A DNA stretch of 64,000 nucleotides. Source: Tritonibacter scottomollicae (GTDB lineage Bacteria; Pseudomonadota; Alphaproteobacteria; Rhodobacterales; Rhodobacteraceae). Positions 1 to 7,881 of this stretch are shown here, piece after piece; positions within the stretch are counted from its first letter, which is position 1; each line of letters begins with the position of its first letter. The stretch spans positions 310,001 through 374,000 of the forward strand of contig NZ_PVUF01000002.1 of NCBI RefSeq assembly GCF_003003215.1, written 5' to 3'. The notes under the pieces were generated by a model. That model saw only the letters and a program-made list of their open reading frames with translations, searched no databases and was not told the origin of the DNA. A program made the position numbers and the translations under genes.

Positions 1-194
1 ATCGACAGCGAATAGGAGGAGAAGGTCGAGTAGGTCTCGTTCTTCAGGCGGCCAAAAGCCACCAGGGTGTCGCCAGTGACGGCAACCAAACCGCCCAGCC
101 CGACCAGGAACATTGCCAGACCGATCGGAACACGCAGGAAGATCAACCCCATCAGAACGGGGAAAGACCAGATACCGATTTCGAGTGCGCTCAT
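1..194 (-). CDS. dctM: TRAP transporter large permease (DctM), N-terminal part only
   Basis: This is the start of the large membrane subunit of a TRAP (tripartite ATP-independent periplasmic) transporter, which uses an ion gradient to import a ligand delivered by DctP. Only the first 64 codons lie inside the window; the gene continues past its left edge. The translated start (MSALEIGIWSFPVLMGLIF) is a hydrophobic helix followed by a conserved-looking RVPIGLAMFLVG stretch typical of DctM proteins. The ATG at 194 overlaps the dctQ stop codon as ATGA, so the two are translationally coupled. The family is clear from the operon context; the ligand cannot be read from this fragment. Confidence 0.85.
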   Translation of the reverse strand, partial: MSALEIGIWSFPVLMGLIFLRVPIGLAMFLVGLGGLVAVTGDTLVAFGRLKNETYSTFSSYSLS

Positions 195-772
195 GATTGT
201 GTCTCCACGCCGTCCTGGACGAGGATCCGGCCAGTAAGGGCTTCGATGCTGCGAACAGCGGCCATGTATATTCCGACGATTGCGGCCACTACAGCGGCCA
301 CAAGGCTCGTGCCATAGGCCCACCAGGTGGGGAATTCCAACAGGAACGACGTCTCGCCATTTTCGAATTTGCTGACCGTTCCAGCGCCAAGTCGCCAGGC
401 AATCAGAACCAGCACAAGGGCGAAGATAATCTCGGTCACCATGCGCAGTATCCGGTTTGCCCTAGGCGGAAAGCTATTGGCAAAGACATCAACCGCTGCA
501 TGACCTGCAGTAATCTGGCACAGCGGAATGAACGAGAAGATCGCGAAAGCAACGCCCGCTTCGACCAGTTCGAAATCCCCGTTCACGGGGCCGACATGCG
601 CCGTCATCCAGTCCGCGAATTGGGGCATCATGGCTTCAATCCCGTCGCTGTGAAACACGCCGTTCAGCAGGCGCCCGGCGATCGAGATACAGGTCAGAAG
701 AATGAGAAGTGTCAGGACCGCGCCGCCGATCATCGCCATGATCCGCGCCAGCCCCATCATGTAGTTATGCAT
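191..772 (-). CDS. dctQ: TRAP transporter small permease (DctQ)
   Basis: DctQ is the four-helix small membrane subunit that partners DctM. The 193-residue product has hydrophobic segments at about residues 11-33, 68-90, 112-130 and 150-172, the expected number for the family. I place the start at the ATG at 772 (MHNYMMGLAR) because it leads directly into the first helix and has an AAAGG-type ribosome site upstream; an in-frame start 26 codons earlier would lie inside the intergenic hairpin. It sits between dctP and dctM and overlaps dctM by 4 bases. Confidence 0.9.
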   Translation of the reverse strand: MHNYMMGLARIMAMIGGAVLTLLILLTCISIAGRLLNGVFHSDGIEAMMPQFADWMTAHVGPVNGDFELVEAGVAFAIFSFIPLCQITAGHAAVDVFANSFPPRANRILRMVTEIIFALVLVLIAWRLGAGTVSKFENGETSFLLEFPTWWAYGTSLVAAVVAAIVGIYMAAVRSIEALTGRILVQDGVETQS

Positions 773-802
773 GCCTTTGCCCACCTTTGGCTTTATACAG
801 CA

Positions 803-853
803 CCATTGCATGCGACGGGGCCCGCTGCACAGGCAGGCGGACCCCGTCAATGG
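803..853 (-). other. Long hairpin between dctP and dctQ
   Basis: A 12-bp stem (814-825 pairing with 837-848, with one G-T wobble) is extended by a second pairing of CCATTG (803-808) with CAATGG (848-853). There is no run of T after it on the minus strand, so it does not look like a complete terminator. Placed just after the binding-protein gene and before the permease genes, it resembles the intercistronic stems that protect the upstream part of transporter mRNAs. The function is inferred. Confidence 0.6.
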
Positions 854-862
854 ATGTCTCGA

Positions 863-1909
863 TTAGTTCTCGTACTGCGGCGTGTATTTTTCGATCAGCA
901 TGGTTGCCTCATCCAGAAGCGCCTGACCGTCGATTCCGCGCTCGGTCATGTCAGCCAGCCAGTTGTCGTAGATGGGCTGGGACCGCTCGCGCCATACGGC
1001 GGTCTGTTCTGCGTCCAGAGTGATGACGTTGTTGCCAAGATCCAGCGCATTCTCACGGGCGGGCATGTCGGAATCCGCCATGGTGCCGCCAGCAAAAACA
1101 GACATTTCAAGGCCGGAGTTGTCATCGATGACTTTCTGCAGGTCATCCGGCAGGCTGTCATACTTCTCTTTGTTCATCGCCAGAACAAAGGTCAGGGTAT
1201 AAAGCGCGCGCCCTTCGAACTCGGTGTGGTTTTCGACCAGCTCCGGAACCTTCAGAGAGGTGGTGACTTCCCACGGAATCGTTGTCCCGTCGATCACACC
1301 CTTCGACAGGGCTTCGGGGATGGCTGGCACGGGCATGCCAACGGGGGTCGCGCCCATTTCCGTCAGGAGCGCGTTCACGGAGCGCGAGCCGCCGCGAATT
1401 TTCACGCCTTCGAGATCTTCTGGCGTCTCGACCGGGTCAGATGTGTGGAACATGCCTGGGCCGTGCACCCATCCCGCCAGGATTTTGAAATCCTTGAACT
1501 CGCTGTCCAGCCAATGGGATTCCATCATATCCCAATACGCGTGGCTGACGGCGCGCGCGTTGGTCATCATGAAGGGCAATTCGAAGACTTCGGTCGACGG
1601 AAAACGGCCCGGCGTGTAGCCGACGACGGTCCAGACGATATCGGCAACACCGTCCTGCGCTTGGTCGATCAGCTCTGGCGGCTTGCCACCCAGCTGCATC
1701 GACGGGTAGCGGTCAATCTTGATCCGATCACCAGACGCCTCTTCGACCTTGTCGGCCCAGACATCCAGGATCAGCTTTGGTACGTTCGCCTGCGCGGGCA
1801 GGAACTGGTGCATCTTTAGTGTCACCTCCTGTGCGGCAACGGGCAATGCGCCCATGGCGGACATTGCCAGTGCGGTGGCGGCACCGAGAATTGCTCTGCG
1901 AGTGGTCAT
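863..1909 (-). CDS. dctP: TRAP transporter substrate-binding protein (DctP)
   Basis: This is the periplasmic solute receptor of the TRAP system. The 348-residue product starts MTTRRAILGAATALAMSAMG, a Sec signal peptide probably cleaved after about residue 25, followed by a DctP-family fold (for example the KIRGGSRSVNALL and GVIDGTTIPWE stretches). The ATG at 1909 is chosen because GGAGG lies a few bases upstream and the signal peptide begins there; a longer start at 1936 would precede that site. It is first in the dctPQM operon. Similar proteins bind organic acids, sugar acids or ectoines, but the ligand here cannot be told from sequence alone. Confidence 0.93.
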   Translation of the reverse strand: MTTRRAILGAATALAMSAMGALPVAAQEVTLKMHQFLPAQANVPKLILDVWADKVEEASGDRIKIDRYPSMQLGGKPPELIDQAQDGVADIVWTVVGYTPGRFPSTEVFELPFMMTNARAVSHAYWDMMESHWLDSEFKDFKILAGWVHGPGMFHTSDPVETPEDLEGVKIRGGSRSVNALLTEMGATPVGMPVPAIPEALSKGVIDGTTIPWEVTTSLKVPELVENHTEFEGRALYTLTFVLAMNKEKYDSLPDDLQKVIDDNSGLEMSVFAGGTMADSDMPARENALDLGNNVITLDAEQTAVWRERSQPIYDNWLADMTERGIDGQALLDEATMLIEKYTPQYEN

Positions 1910-2121
1910 GCGTTTCCTCCCTTTGACCGGGACCATTTACGGCTCCTCAACGGCAACCTTACCGCATGAGATCTCGATGTCGCGCCCGTTTTTTGAGCAC
2001 GCATGAAGCTGAGCCATCCAAATGCCCTTGATGCAGGGCTATTAGGTGCTTTTGTAACTATCAACGGAAGAGGTGGGGTGTTTTTGCGCGAATTTCACTT
2101 TGGTAGCGGTCACATGCGCCG

Positions 2122-4167
2122 TCAGGTAGAGGCGCCCACGAAGGCGTGTGGGCGATTGCATTTCAGCCAGCCGCTGGAAAAGTCATGCGCTTTGATCGGG
2201 CGACTGAACAGGAACCCCTGGGCTTCGGTGCAGCCGAGCGAGATCAACCTGTCCCGCTGTTCACGTGTTTCAACACCTTCTGCGATCACGTTGATTCCGA
2301 GACTGCGGCCCATGGCAATGATCGCTGCGACGATACGATCATCTTTGCTATCGTGGGGCAGGGATTTTATAAAGCGGCGGTCGAGCTTGATGCGATCAAT
2401 CGGCAGGTCCTTCAGCATCGCAAGAGAAGAGTACCCGGTCCCGAAATCGTCAATGGCAAGGGTCACCTTCAGGCTTCGCAGCTCCTCTATTGTATTCATG
2501 GAACTGCGCATACGTGGGAAAAGCGTGCTTTCCAGGACTTCGATTTCCAGTTGGCTCAAATCCAGGCCGTGGGCATCTGCCGTGGCCTTCAGGTCGCTGG
2601 CAAAGTCCGGAATCAGCAGCGTGGTTGCAGATATGTTGATCGAAATCTTGCCCGGCGCAAAACCATCATCCTTCCACTGTCCGATCTGAGCGCAGACTTC
2701 CTGTATGACAAAATTATCAATCGCTGTGGTCAGACCCACGTCGACGGCGAGTGGAACAAAACCGCCGGGCAGCAACAACCCCTTCTTTGGGTGCTGCCAT
2801 CTCAACAAGGCTTCGGCACCGATACAGCTCCCGGTGCGCAGGTCAACTTGGGGTTGGTAAAACATCAGCAATTCGCTGTCCGAAATTGCGCGCCGCAGGT
2901 CGATTTCCATCTGCAGGCTGTCGCTGGAACGTTGCTCCATGTGTTCGGAGTAGAAGCAAATCTGACCGCGGCCCTTCGCCTTGGCATGGCAAAGCGACAC
3001 GCCAGCCACCTGCATCAGGCCTCGCTGCCCTTCGCCATCCTTGGGGTATTGAGCGATGCCCATGCTGGCACTTAATCTGCACGTCAGGCCGTCAACGGCA
3101 ACTTCATCCCCCAGTGTGGTGCTGATATCGTGCGCGATGTTGAGGACGGCCTCAGCGTTGGCGACGTGCTCGACCAGCAGAATGAATTCATCCCCCCCGA
3201 TACGACCCGCCGTGATGTTCGAGGATTCAACGGTGCGTAATGCATTCGCAAGTCGCTCCAGAACGCGATCGCCGATGTCGTCGCCGAAAATGGAGTTGAT
3301 ATCTCGAAACCGGTCCAGATCGATGGTGATCAACGCCAGTTCAGTATGCGCGGCCTTCGCACGGATAATTGCAAGTTCCACTTGTGACTTCATCGCCCGC
3401 CGGGTTGGAAGACCGGTGAGCGCATCGCGCATTTTTGTCTCGACTGAAGACGCTGGTTTTGGCGTTGGCTTGAAGGGCCGGCGCGACCGGAACTCAAAGG
3501 TTATATCGGCACCGCCGCTCTCGTTATGAGCGCGCACCGACATGTTTTCTGTTTCTGGCAGATGACCGTGATCGAGTGTTCGTGCCTCGCCGTTCCAGGA
3601 CCCGCTGCGTCGTGCCTCATCCAACGCGCTGTCCCAGAATAGTCTGCCAAATCCTTTGGCGTGAAGCGCCCAGATGGGTCGTCCCCGGATCTTGGCCAGT
3701 GGCAATCCGGTTTCGGACTGGAATTGTGGGTTGGCGTCAATGACACGTGCCTCCGCATCCAGAATGGCAACGCTATCTGTTCCGGGGCGGAACACTGCGA
3801 TGGTGGAGGTCGCAATAAGAGGCGGCGATCCCTGTTCCGGCACGCGCCGGAGACGTCGAAGAGTCTCTGCGAGGAGCAGTGCAAGAATTATGGCGGCGCA
3901 AACTAGATAGAGCACGCCCACAGCCGGTGATTGCTGTGCGTAAAACGCTTCCGTGATTGTGGTTCCAGATGGGGCGGTATGTGCGCCCATGGCGTCGGGG
4001 CCGCTTAACCCCGTTTTCTGGTGACTGGCATCGCCACTCTCGGCGCGGGCGGTGTCCGTCGACGCAAACACGAGGGGAAACACGAGAAGCGGTTGAGCGC
4101 AGACCGTGCCAATCCGTCGAGAGGCTGTTTTCCACGCCGTCCGTCGCCGCATTCTGCCGCAGAGCAT
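2122..4167 (-). CDS. Membrane GGDEF-EAL cyclic-di-GMP protein
   Basis: A bifunctional cyclic-di-GMP enzyme of 681 residues. An N-terminal signal-like hydrophobic stretch (about 24-43) and a membrane helix (about 83-103) are followed by a PAS-like region (about 120-230), a GGDEF domain with intact GGDEF at 324-328, and an EAL domain with EAL at 452-454. The EAL side keeps the downstream landmarks NISATTL, DDFGTGYSS and AEGVETR, so it is probably an active phosphodiesterase. The RxxD inhibitory site that often precedes GGDEF is absent. GGGAGG precedes the ATG at 4167. Neighbours share no obvious function; it is probably a single gene. Whether synthesis or breakdown dominates cannot be read from sequence. 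Confidence 0.92.
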   Translation of the reverse strand: MLCGRMRRRTAWKTASRRIGTVCAQPLLVFPLVFASTDTARAESGDASHQKTGLSGPDAMGAHTAPSGTTITEAFYAQQSPAVGVLYLVCAAIILALLLAETLRRLRRVPEQGSPPLIATSTIAVFRPGTDSVAILDAEARVIDANPQFQSETGLPLAKIRGRPIWALHAKGFGRLFWDSALDEARRSGSWNGEARTLDHGHLPETENMSVRAHNESGGADITFEFRSRRPFKPTPKPASSVETKMRDALTGLPTRRAMKSQVELAIIRAKAAHTELALITIDLDRFRDINSIFGDDIGDRVLERLANALRTVESSNITAGRIGGDEFILLVEHVANAEAVLNIAHDISTTLGDEVAVDGLTCRLSASMGIAQYPKDGEGQRGLMQVAGVSLCHAKAKGRGQICFYSEHMEQRSSDSLQMEIDLRRAISDSELLMFYQPQVDLRTGSCIGAEALLRWQHPKKGLLLPGGFVPLAVDVGLTTAIDNFVIQEVCAQIGQWKDDGFAPGKISINISATTLLIPDFASDLKATADAHGLDLSQLEIEVLESTLFPRMRSSMNTIEELRSLKVTLAIDDFGTGYSSLAMLKDLPIDRIKLDRRFIKSLPHDSKDDRIVAAIIAMGRSLGINVIAEGVETREQRDRLISLGCTEAQGFLFSRPIKAHDFSSGWLKCNRPHAFVGAST

Positions 4168-4564
4168 TGATAGCCTCCCGATCTTCTAGAACCGTAGCAT
4201 CCAAGCTTCACCTGTCAACTGGAGGTTGTTGATAAAAATACCGTTAAATACCCAACGCGGGCGCAATCGCTCTGACCGTGCAGCTTGGGTCTATTCCCCA
4301 CCCATGGCGGAGCCCTCACGTGGGCGCAGATTCCTCACTCGTTCGGCAGCCAGTTGAATGCGCCAAACACGCAAGTGGAAAATGATTTGATTGACGGGTC
4401 AGTCAATAACTAGATAGGGTGCACCATGAACCAAGAAGCCGCTGAAGCAACCACACGACAGGGTCTCGGATCCAGTTGACTCGGCTTGGCGGCAGACAGC
4501 AATCATTGCTCTCAACTCTCTCAGAGCCGCCTGCACCCCATTGAGCCACCAGAAAGACGCCCAG
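4168..4564. other. Intergenic region between divergent genes, one operator-like palindrome
   Basis: This 397-base region separates the minus-strand GGDEF-EAL gene from choline sulfatase. I see no convincing gene in it. It should hold both promoters. The only strong structure is the palindrome at 4387-4406, listed separately. Confidence 0.6.
4387..4406. promoter_or_regulatory. Palindrome upstream of choline sulfatase (candidate TetR/BetI-type operator)
   Basis: TTGATTGAC and GTCAGTCAA face each other across 2 bases, with 8 of 9 positions matching. Length and symmetry suit a TetR-family dimer. BetI, the choline-sensing repressor of bet genes, is a TetR protein and would be a natural candidate, but no betI lies in the window. 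It ends 158 bases before the proposed betC start. Confidence 0.4.
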
Positions 4565-6082
4565 ATGACATCTCCCAACATCCTGATTTTCATGGTCGAC
4601 CAGTTGAACGGAACACTGTTTCCGGATGGCCCGGCGGACTGGCTGCACGCGCCGAACATGAAGGCACTGGCACAACGCTCCACCCGGTTCAAAAACTGCT
4701 ATACCGCCAGCCCCCTCTGCGCACCGGGACGGGCCAGCTTCATGTCCGGACAGCTGCCCTCCGCCACTGGCGTCTATGATAATGCCGCCGAATTCGCCTC
4801 CTCCATCCCGACATACGCCCACCACCTGCGCCGTGCGGGCTATTACACCTGCCTCTCCGGCAAGATGCATTTCGTCGGCCCCGACCAGCTGCACGGCTTT
4901 GAGGACCGGCTTACCACCGACATCTACCCGCCCGATTTCGGCTGGACGCCCGACTATCGCAAACCGGGCGAGCGCATCGACTGGTGGTATCACAACATGG
5001 GCTCGGTCACCGGCGCCGGTGTGGCCGAGATCTCCAACCAGATGGAATTCGACGACGAGGTCGCCTTTCACGCCACCCAGAAGATCTATGATCTGGCACG
5101 CGGCAAGGACGACCGGCCCTGGTGCCTCACCGTCAGCTTCACCCACCCGCATGACCCTTACGTGACCCGCAAGAAATACTGGGATCTCTATGAGGACTGC
5201 GACCACCTGCTGCCCGAGGTGGGCGACCTCGGCTATGATAATCAGGACGCCCATTCCAAACGGATCTTCGACGCCAATGACTGGCGCAACTTCGACATTT
5301 CCGAAGAGGACGTGCGCCGCTCCCGCCGGGCCTATTTCGGCAATATCTCCTATCTCGACGACAAGATCGGCGAGGTGATGGAGGCCCTACGCGGCACCCG
5401 TCAAGATCAGGACACCATCATCCTGTTTGTCGCCGACCACGGCGACATGCTGGGCGAGCGCGGGCTGTGGTTCAAGATGAGCTTTTACGAGGGCTCGTCG
5501 CGGGTGCCGATGATGATCAGTGCCCCCAACATGACCCCGGAGCTGGTCACCGATCCGGTCTCCAACATCGATGTCTGCCCGACGCTCTGCGATCTGGCCG
5601 GGGTCAGCATGGACGAGGTCATGCCCTGGACCGCGGGCGAAAGCGTGGTGCCGCTCGGTCAGGGCGCAGAGCGGCAGAGCCCGGTGGCGATGGAATATGC
5701 CGCCGAGGCCTCCTATGCGCCGATGGTCTCGCTGCGGCAAGGGCGCTACAAGCTCAACCTCTGCGCGCTGGACCCCGATCAGCTCTACGATCTCGAGGCC
5801 GACCCGCACGAGCTGACCAACCTGGCTGAGGATCCCGCTCATGCCGACGGCTACGCCGCGCTGAAGGCGATTGCCGCTGACCGCTGGGATCTGGATCGCT
5901 TTGACGCCGATGTGCGCGCCAGCCAGGCCCGCCGCTGGGTGGTCTATGAGGCCTTGCGTGAGGGCGGCTATTTCCCATGGGACTATCAGCCGCTACAGAA
6001 GGCTTCAGAACGCTATATGCGCAACCACATGGATCTCAACGTCGTCGAGGATCAGGCACGGGCGCCGAAGCTGGACACCTGA
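4565..6082 (+). CDS. betC: Choline sulfatase
   Basis: Hydrolyses choline-O-sulfate to choline and sulfate, feeding choline into glycine betaine synthesis. The 505-residue product is a type I sulfatase. The C-x-P-x-R motif (C52-A-P-G-R56) gives the cysteine that is converted to formylglycine; metal-binding residues are seen near the N-terminus (FMVDQ) and in ADHGDMLGERGLW. The C-terminus contains the choline-sulfatase-specific tail (FDADVRASQARR, YFPWDYQPL, YMRNHMDLN), which separates BetC from other sulfatases. The ATG at 4565 starts the sulfatase fold directly; an in-frame start 8 codons upstream is possible. No betA, betB or betI is present nearby, so the rest of the pathway is elsewhere. 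Confidence 0.93.
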   Translation: MTSPNILIFMVDQLNGTLFPDGPADWLHAPNMKALAQRSTRFKNCYTASPLCAPGRASFMSGQLPSATGVYDNAAEFASSIPTYAHHLRRAGYYTCLSGKMHFVGPDQLHGFEDRLTTDIYPPDFGWTPDYRKPGERIDWWYHNMGSVTGAGVAEISNQMEFDDEVAFHATQKIYDLARGKDDRPWCLTVSFTHPHDPYVTRKKYWDLYEDCDHLLPEVGDLGYDNQDAHSKRIFDANDWRNFDISEEDVRRSRRAYFGNISYLDDKIGEVMEALRGTRQDQDTIILFVADHGDMLGERGLWFKMSFYEGSSRVPMMISAPNMTPELVTDPVSNIDVCPTLCDLAGVSMDEVMPWTAGESVVPLGQGAERQSPVAMEYAAEASYAPMVSLRQGRYKLNLCALDPDQLYDLEADPHELTNLAEDPAHADGYAALKAIAADRWDLDRFDADVRASQARRWVVYEALREGGYFPWDYQPLQKASERYMRNHMDLNVVEDQARAPKLDT

Positions 6083-6212
6083 GCCCGGGGTCACGCGCCT
6101 GCTCGCGATTGGGCGTCGGGCGCGTGCTGTGGTATCAGCTTGCGTGCACAAAGCGCTTGCGTCCCGGGCGCAGGGTTTGCAGAAGTTTTCAGCAGACCAC
6201 ATCGGAGGCACC

Positions 6213-6641
6213 ATGGACGATCTGGATCGCCGGATCATCGCGGCACTACAGCACAACGCACGCGAATCCACGACCAAGCTGGCGGCAAAGCTCGGGGTGG
6301 CGCGGACCACCGTGCATGAGCGGATCACCCGGCTGGAGGACCGTGGCATCATCGCGGGCTACACCGTGGTGCTGCGCGATCCCGATGAGGGAAATACCGT
6401 CATGGTGGTCGTGTTGCTGGAGGTACAGCAGAAGGAAACCGGTCGCATCACCAAGCGACTGGAAGCCTATCCCGAGATCCGCCAGTGCCTGTCGATCAAT
6501 GGCGAATACGATCTGATGGTCTCGGCCGAAGCGCCGCGGATTGAGGATCTGGATATTCTGGTCGATGAAGTGGGCCGCATTCCGGGGGTGCAGCGCACCA
6601 ATACGCTGGTGGTCTTCGGGCGTCGGATTGATCGCGTTTGA
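6213..6641 (+). CDS. Lrp/AsnC-family transcription regulator
   Basis: A 142-residue regulator with an N-terminal helix-turn-helix (about residues 5-60; LAAKLGVARTTVHERITRLE is the recognition region) and a C-terminal RAM amino-acid-sensing domain. GGAGG at 6204-6208 supports the ATG at 6213. It is followed in the same direction by a lysine dehydrogenase-like gene and an aminoadipate semialdehyde dehydrogenase. Lrp proteins often control an adjacent amino-acid catabolic operon in response to that amino acid, so lysine is the likely effector. That link is inferred from position. Confidence 0.92.
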   Translation: MDDLDRRIIAALQHNARESTTKLAAKLGVARTTVHERITRLEDRGIIAGYTVVLRDPDEGNTVMVVVLLEVQQKETGRITKRLEAYPEIRQCLSINGEYDLMVSAEAPRIEDLDILVDEVGRIPGVQRTNTLVVFGRRIDRV

Positions 6642-6645
6642 ACGA

Positions 6646-6666
6646 TATGACGATTGATCCGTCATA
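6646..6666. promoter_or_regulatory. Palindrome TATGACG-N7-CGTCATA behind lrp
   Basis: Two 7-base arms match perfectly across 7 bases, starting 4 bases after the lrp stop codon and about 94 bases before the lysine dehydrogenase start. It has no T-run, so it is not a terminator. It could be an operator for the upstream Lrp protein or another regulator; the spacing is longer than the usual Lrp 15-mer, so this is uncertain. Confidence 0.35.
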
Positions 6667-6721
6667 ACGGCGCGAATTTACGTCAGTCCGACAATCCAAT
6701 CCCTACAAAACGAACAATGGA

Positions 6722-6756
6722 ACCTGCACCCTGTTTGAAAACAAGGAGGTGCAGGT
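6722..6756 (+). promoter_or_regulatory. Hairpin that includes the ribosome binding site of the lysine dehydrogenase gene
   Basis: ACCTGCACC (6722-6730) pairs perfectly with GGTGCAGGT (6748-6756). Inner bases 6732-6743 (TGTTT with AAACA) can pair as well. The Shine-Dalgarno sequence AAGGAGG (6743-6749) is inside the structure and the ATG is at 6760. In mRNA this stem would hide the ribosome binding site, which suggests translational control. Confidence 0.5.
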
Positions 6757-6759
6757 CAC

Positions 6760-7881
6760 ATGCAATGGAACATCTGTGTCGTGGGCGCGGGCAAGATCGG
6801 TCAGGCGATCGCCACGTTCCTGAAGACATCCCCCAATTATCAGGTCACCCTCGCGGATCATGATCTGAACGCGCTGAGCGCGGTCGCGGATCTGGGCGTG
6901 CCGACCCGGCAGATCGATGCCAAGGATCCGGTGGATCTGGCTAAGGGGCTTCAGGGCTTTGACGCGGTGATCTCTGCCGCGCCGTTCTTTTTGACGCCAA
7001 TGATTGCGGAGGCCGCCAAAACGGCTGGCGCGCACTACTTCGACCTTACCGAAGATGTGGCCGCCACCGATGCCGTGCGCAGACTGGCGCAGGACAGCAA
7101 GACGGTGTTCATGCCCCAAAGCGGCCTTGCGCCCGGTTTTGTGGGCATCGCGGGCGCATCATTGGCGGCGGAGTTTGACGAGCTGGACAGCCTGCACATG
7201 CGGGTGGGTGCGCTGCCGAAATTTCCGACCAACGCGTTGAAATATAACCTCACATGGTCCACCGACGGGCTGATCAACGAGTATTGCAACCCCTGCGATG
7301 CCATCGTGAATGGCGCGCGCACCAAGACCGCGCCGCTCGAAGATTACGAGCGTCTGAGCCTTGATGGGGTGGAGTACGAATGCTTCAACACCTCGGGCGG
7401 GCTTGGCACCTTGCCGGAGACGCTCGACGGGAAGGCGCGGGCGGTCTCTTATCGGTCGATCCGCTATCCCGGCCACTGCGACATCCTGAAAATGCTGCTG
7501 CATGATCTGGGGCTGGAACGCCGCCGCGACCTGATGAAAGAGATTTTCGAGAGCGCATTGCCGCGCACCGATCAGGACGTGGTGCTGGTCTATTGCACCG
7601 CGCGGGGCCGCATCAATGGCGAGCTGCGTGAAAAGAGCCTGATCAACAAGAGCTATTCCCGCCAGATCGGCGGCAAGACATGGAGCGCGATCCAAGTCAC
7701 CACCACCGCTGGTGTTCTGGGTGTGGTGGATCTGGTGCGGCGCGGCGAACTGCCCTCCAGCGGCTTTGTGCGTCAGGAGCAGGTGAACCTTCAGGCGTTC
7801 CTTGAGACTGAATTTGGCCAGCTCTACCGGGCGGGCGACATTGACCACATGACAGACACAACAAAATTGGCAGCTGAGTGA
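6760..7881 (+). CDS. Saccharopine dehydrogenase-family enzyme, probable L-lysine 6-dehydrogenase
   Basis: A 373-residue NAD(P)-dependent dehydrogenase of the saccharopine dehydrogenase family. The Rossmann motif GAGKIG is at residues 9-14. The length agrees with single-domain lysine 6-dehydrogenases (LysDH), which oxidise lysine at the epsilon amine to aminoadipate semialdehyde and ammonia. No lysine-ketoglutarate reductase lies beside it, which favours LysDH over a saccharopine dehydrogenase that needs that partner. The next gene oxidises the expected product. AAGGAGG at 6743-6749 precedes the ATG but lies in a hairpin. It overlaps the next gene as TGATG. The exact substrate is inferred from context. 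Confidence 0.78.
   Translation: MQWNICVVGAGKIGQAIATFLKTSPNYQVTLADHDLNALSAVADLGVPTRQIDAKDPVDLAKGLQGFDAVISAAPFFLTPMIAEAAKTAGAHYFDLTEDVAATDAVRRLAQDSKTVFMPQSGLAPGFVGIAGASLAAEFDELDSLHMRVGALPKFPTNALKYNLTWSTDGLINEYCNPCDAIVNGARTKTAPLEDYERLSLDGVEYECFNTSGGLGTLPETLDGKARAVSYRSIRYPGHCDILKMLLHDLGLERRRDLMKEIFESALPRTDQDVVLVYCTARGRINGELREKSLINKSYSRQIGGKTWSAIQVTTTAGVLGVVDLVRRGELPSSGFVRQEQVNLQAFLETEFGQLYRAGDIDHMTDTTKLAAE

Noticed and set aside
197-1819. A 540-codon open frame antisense to dctQ and dctP
   Set aside because: Same explanation: the TRAP genes on the other strand have signal peptide, membrane segments and ribosome sites, while this frame has none.
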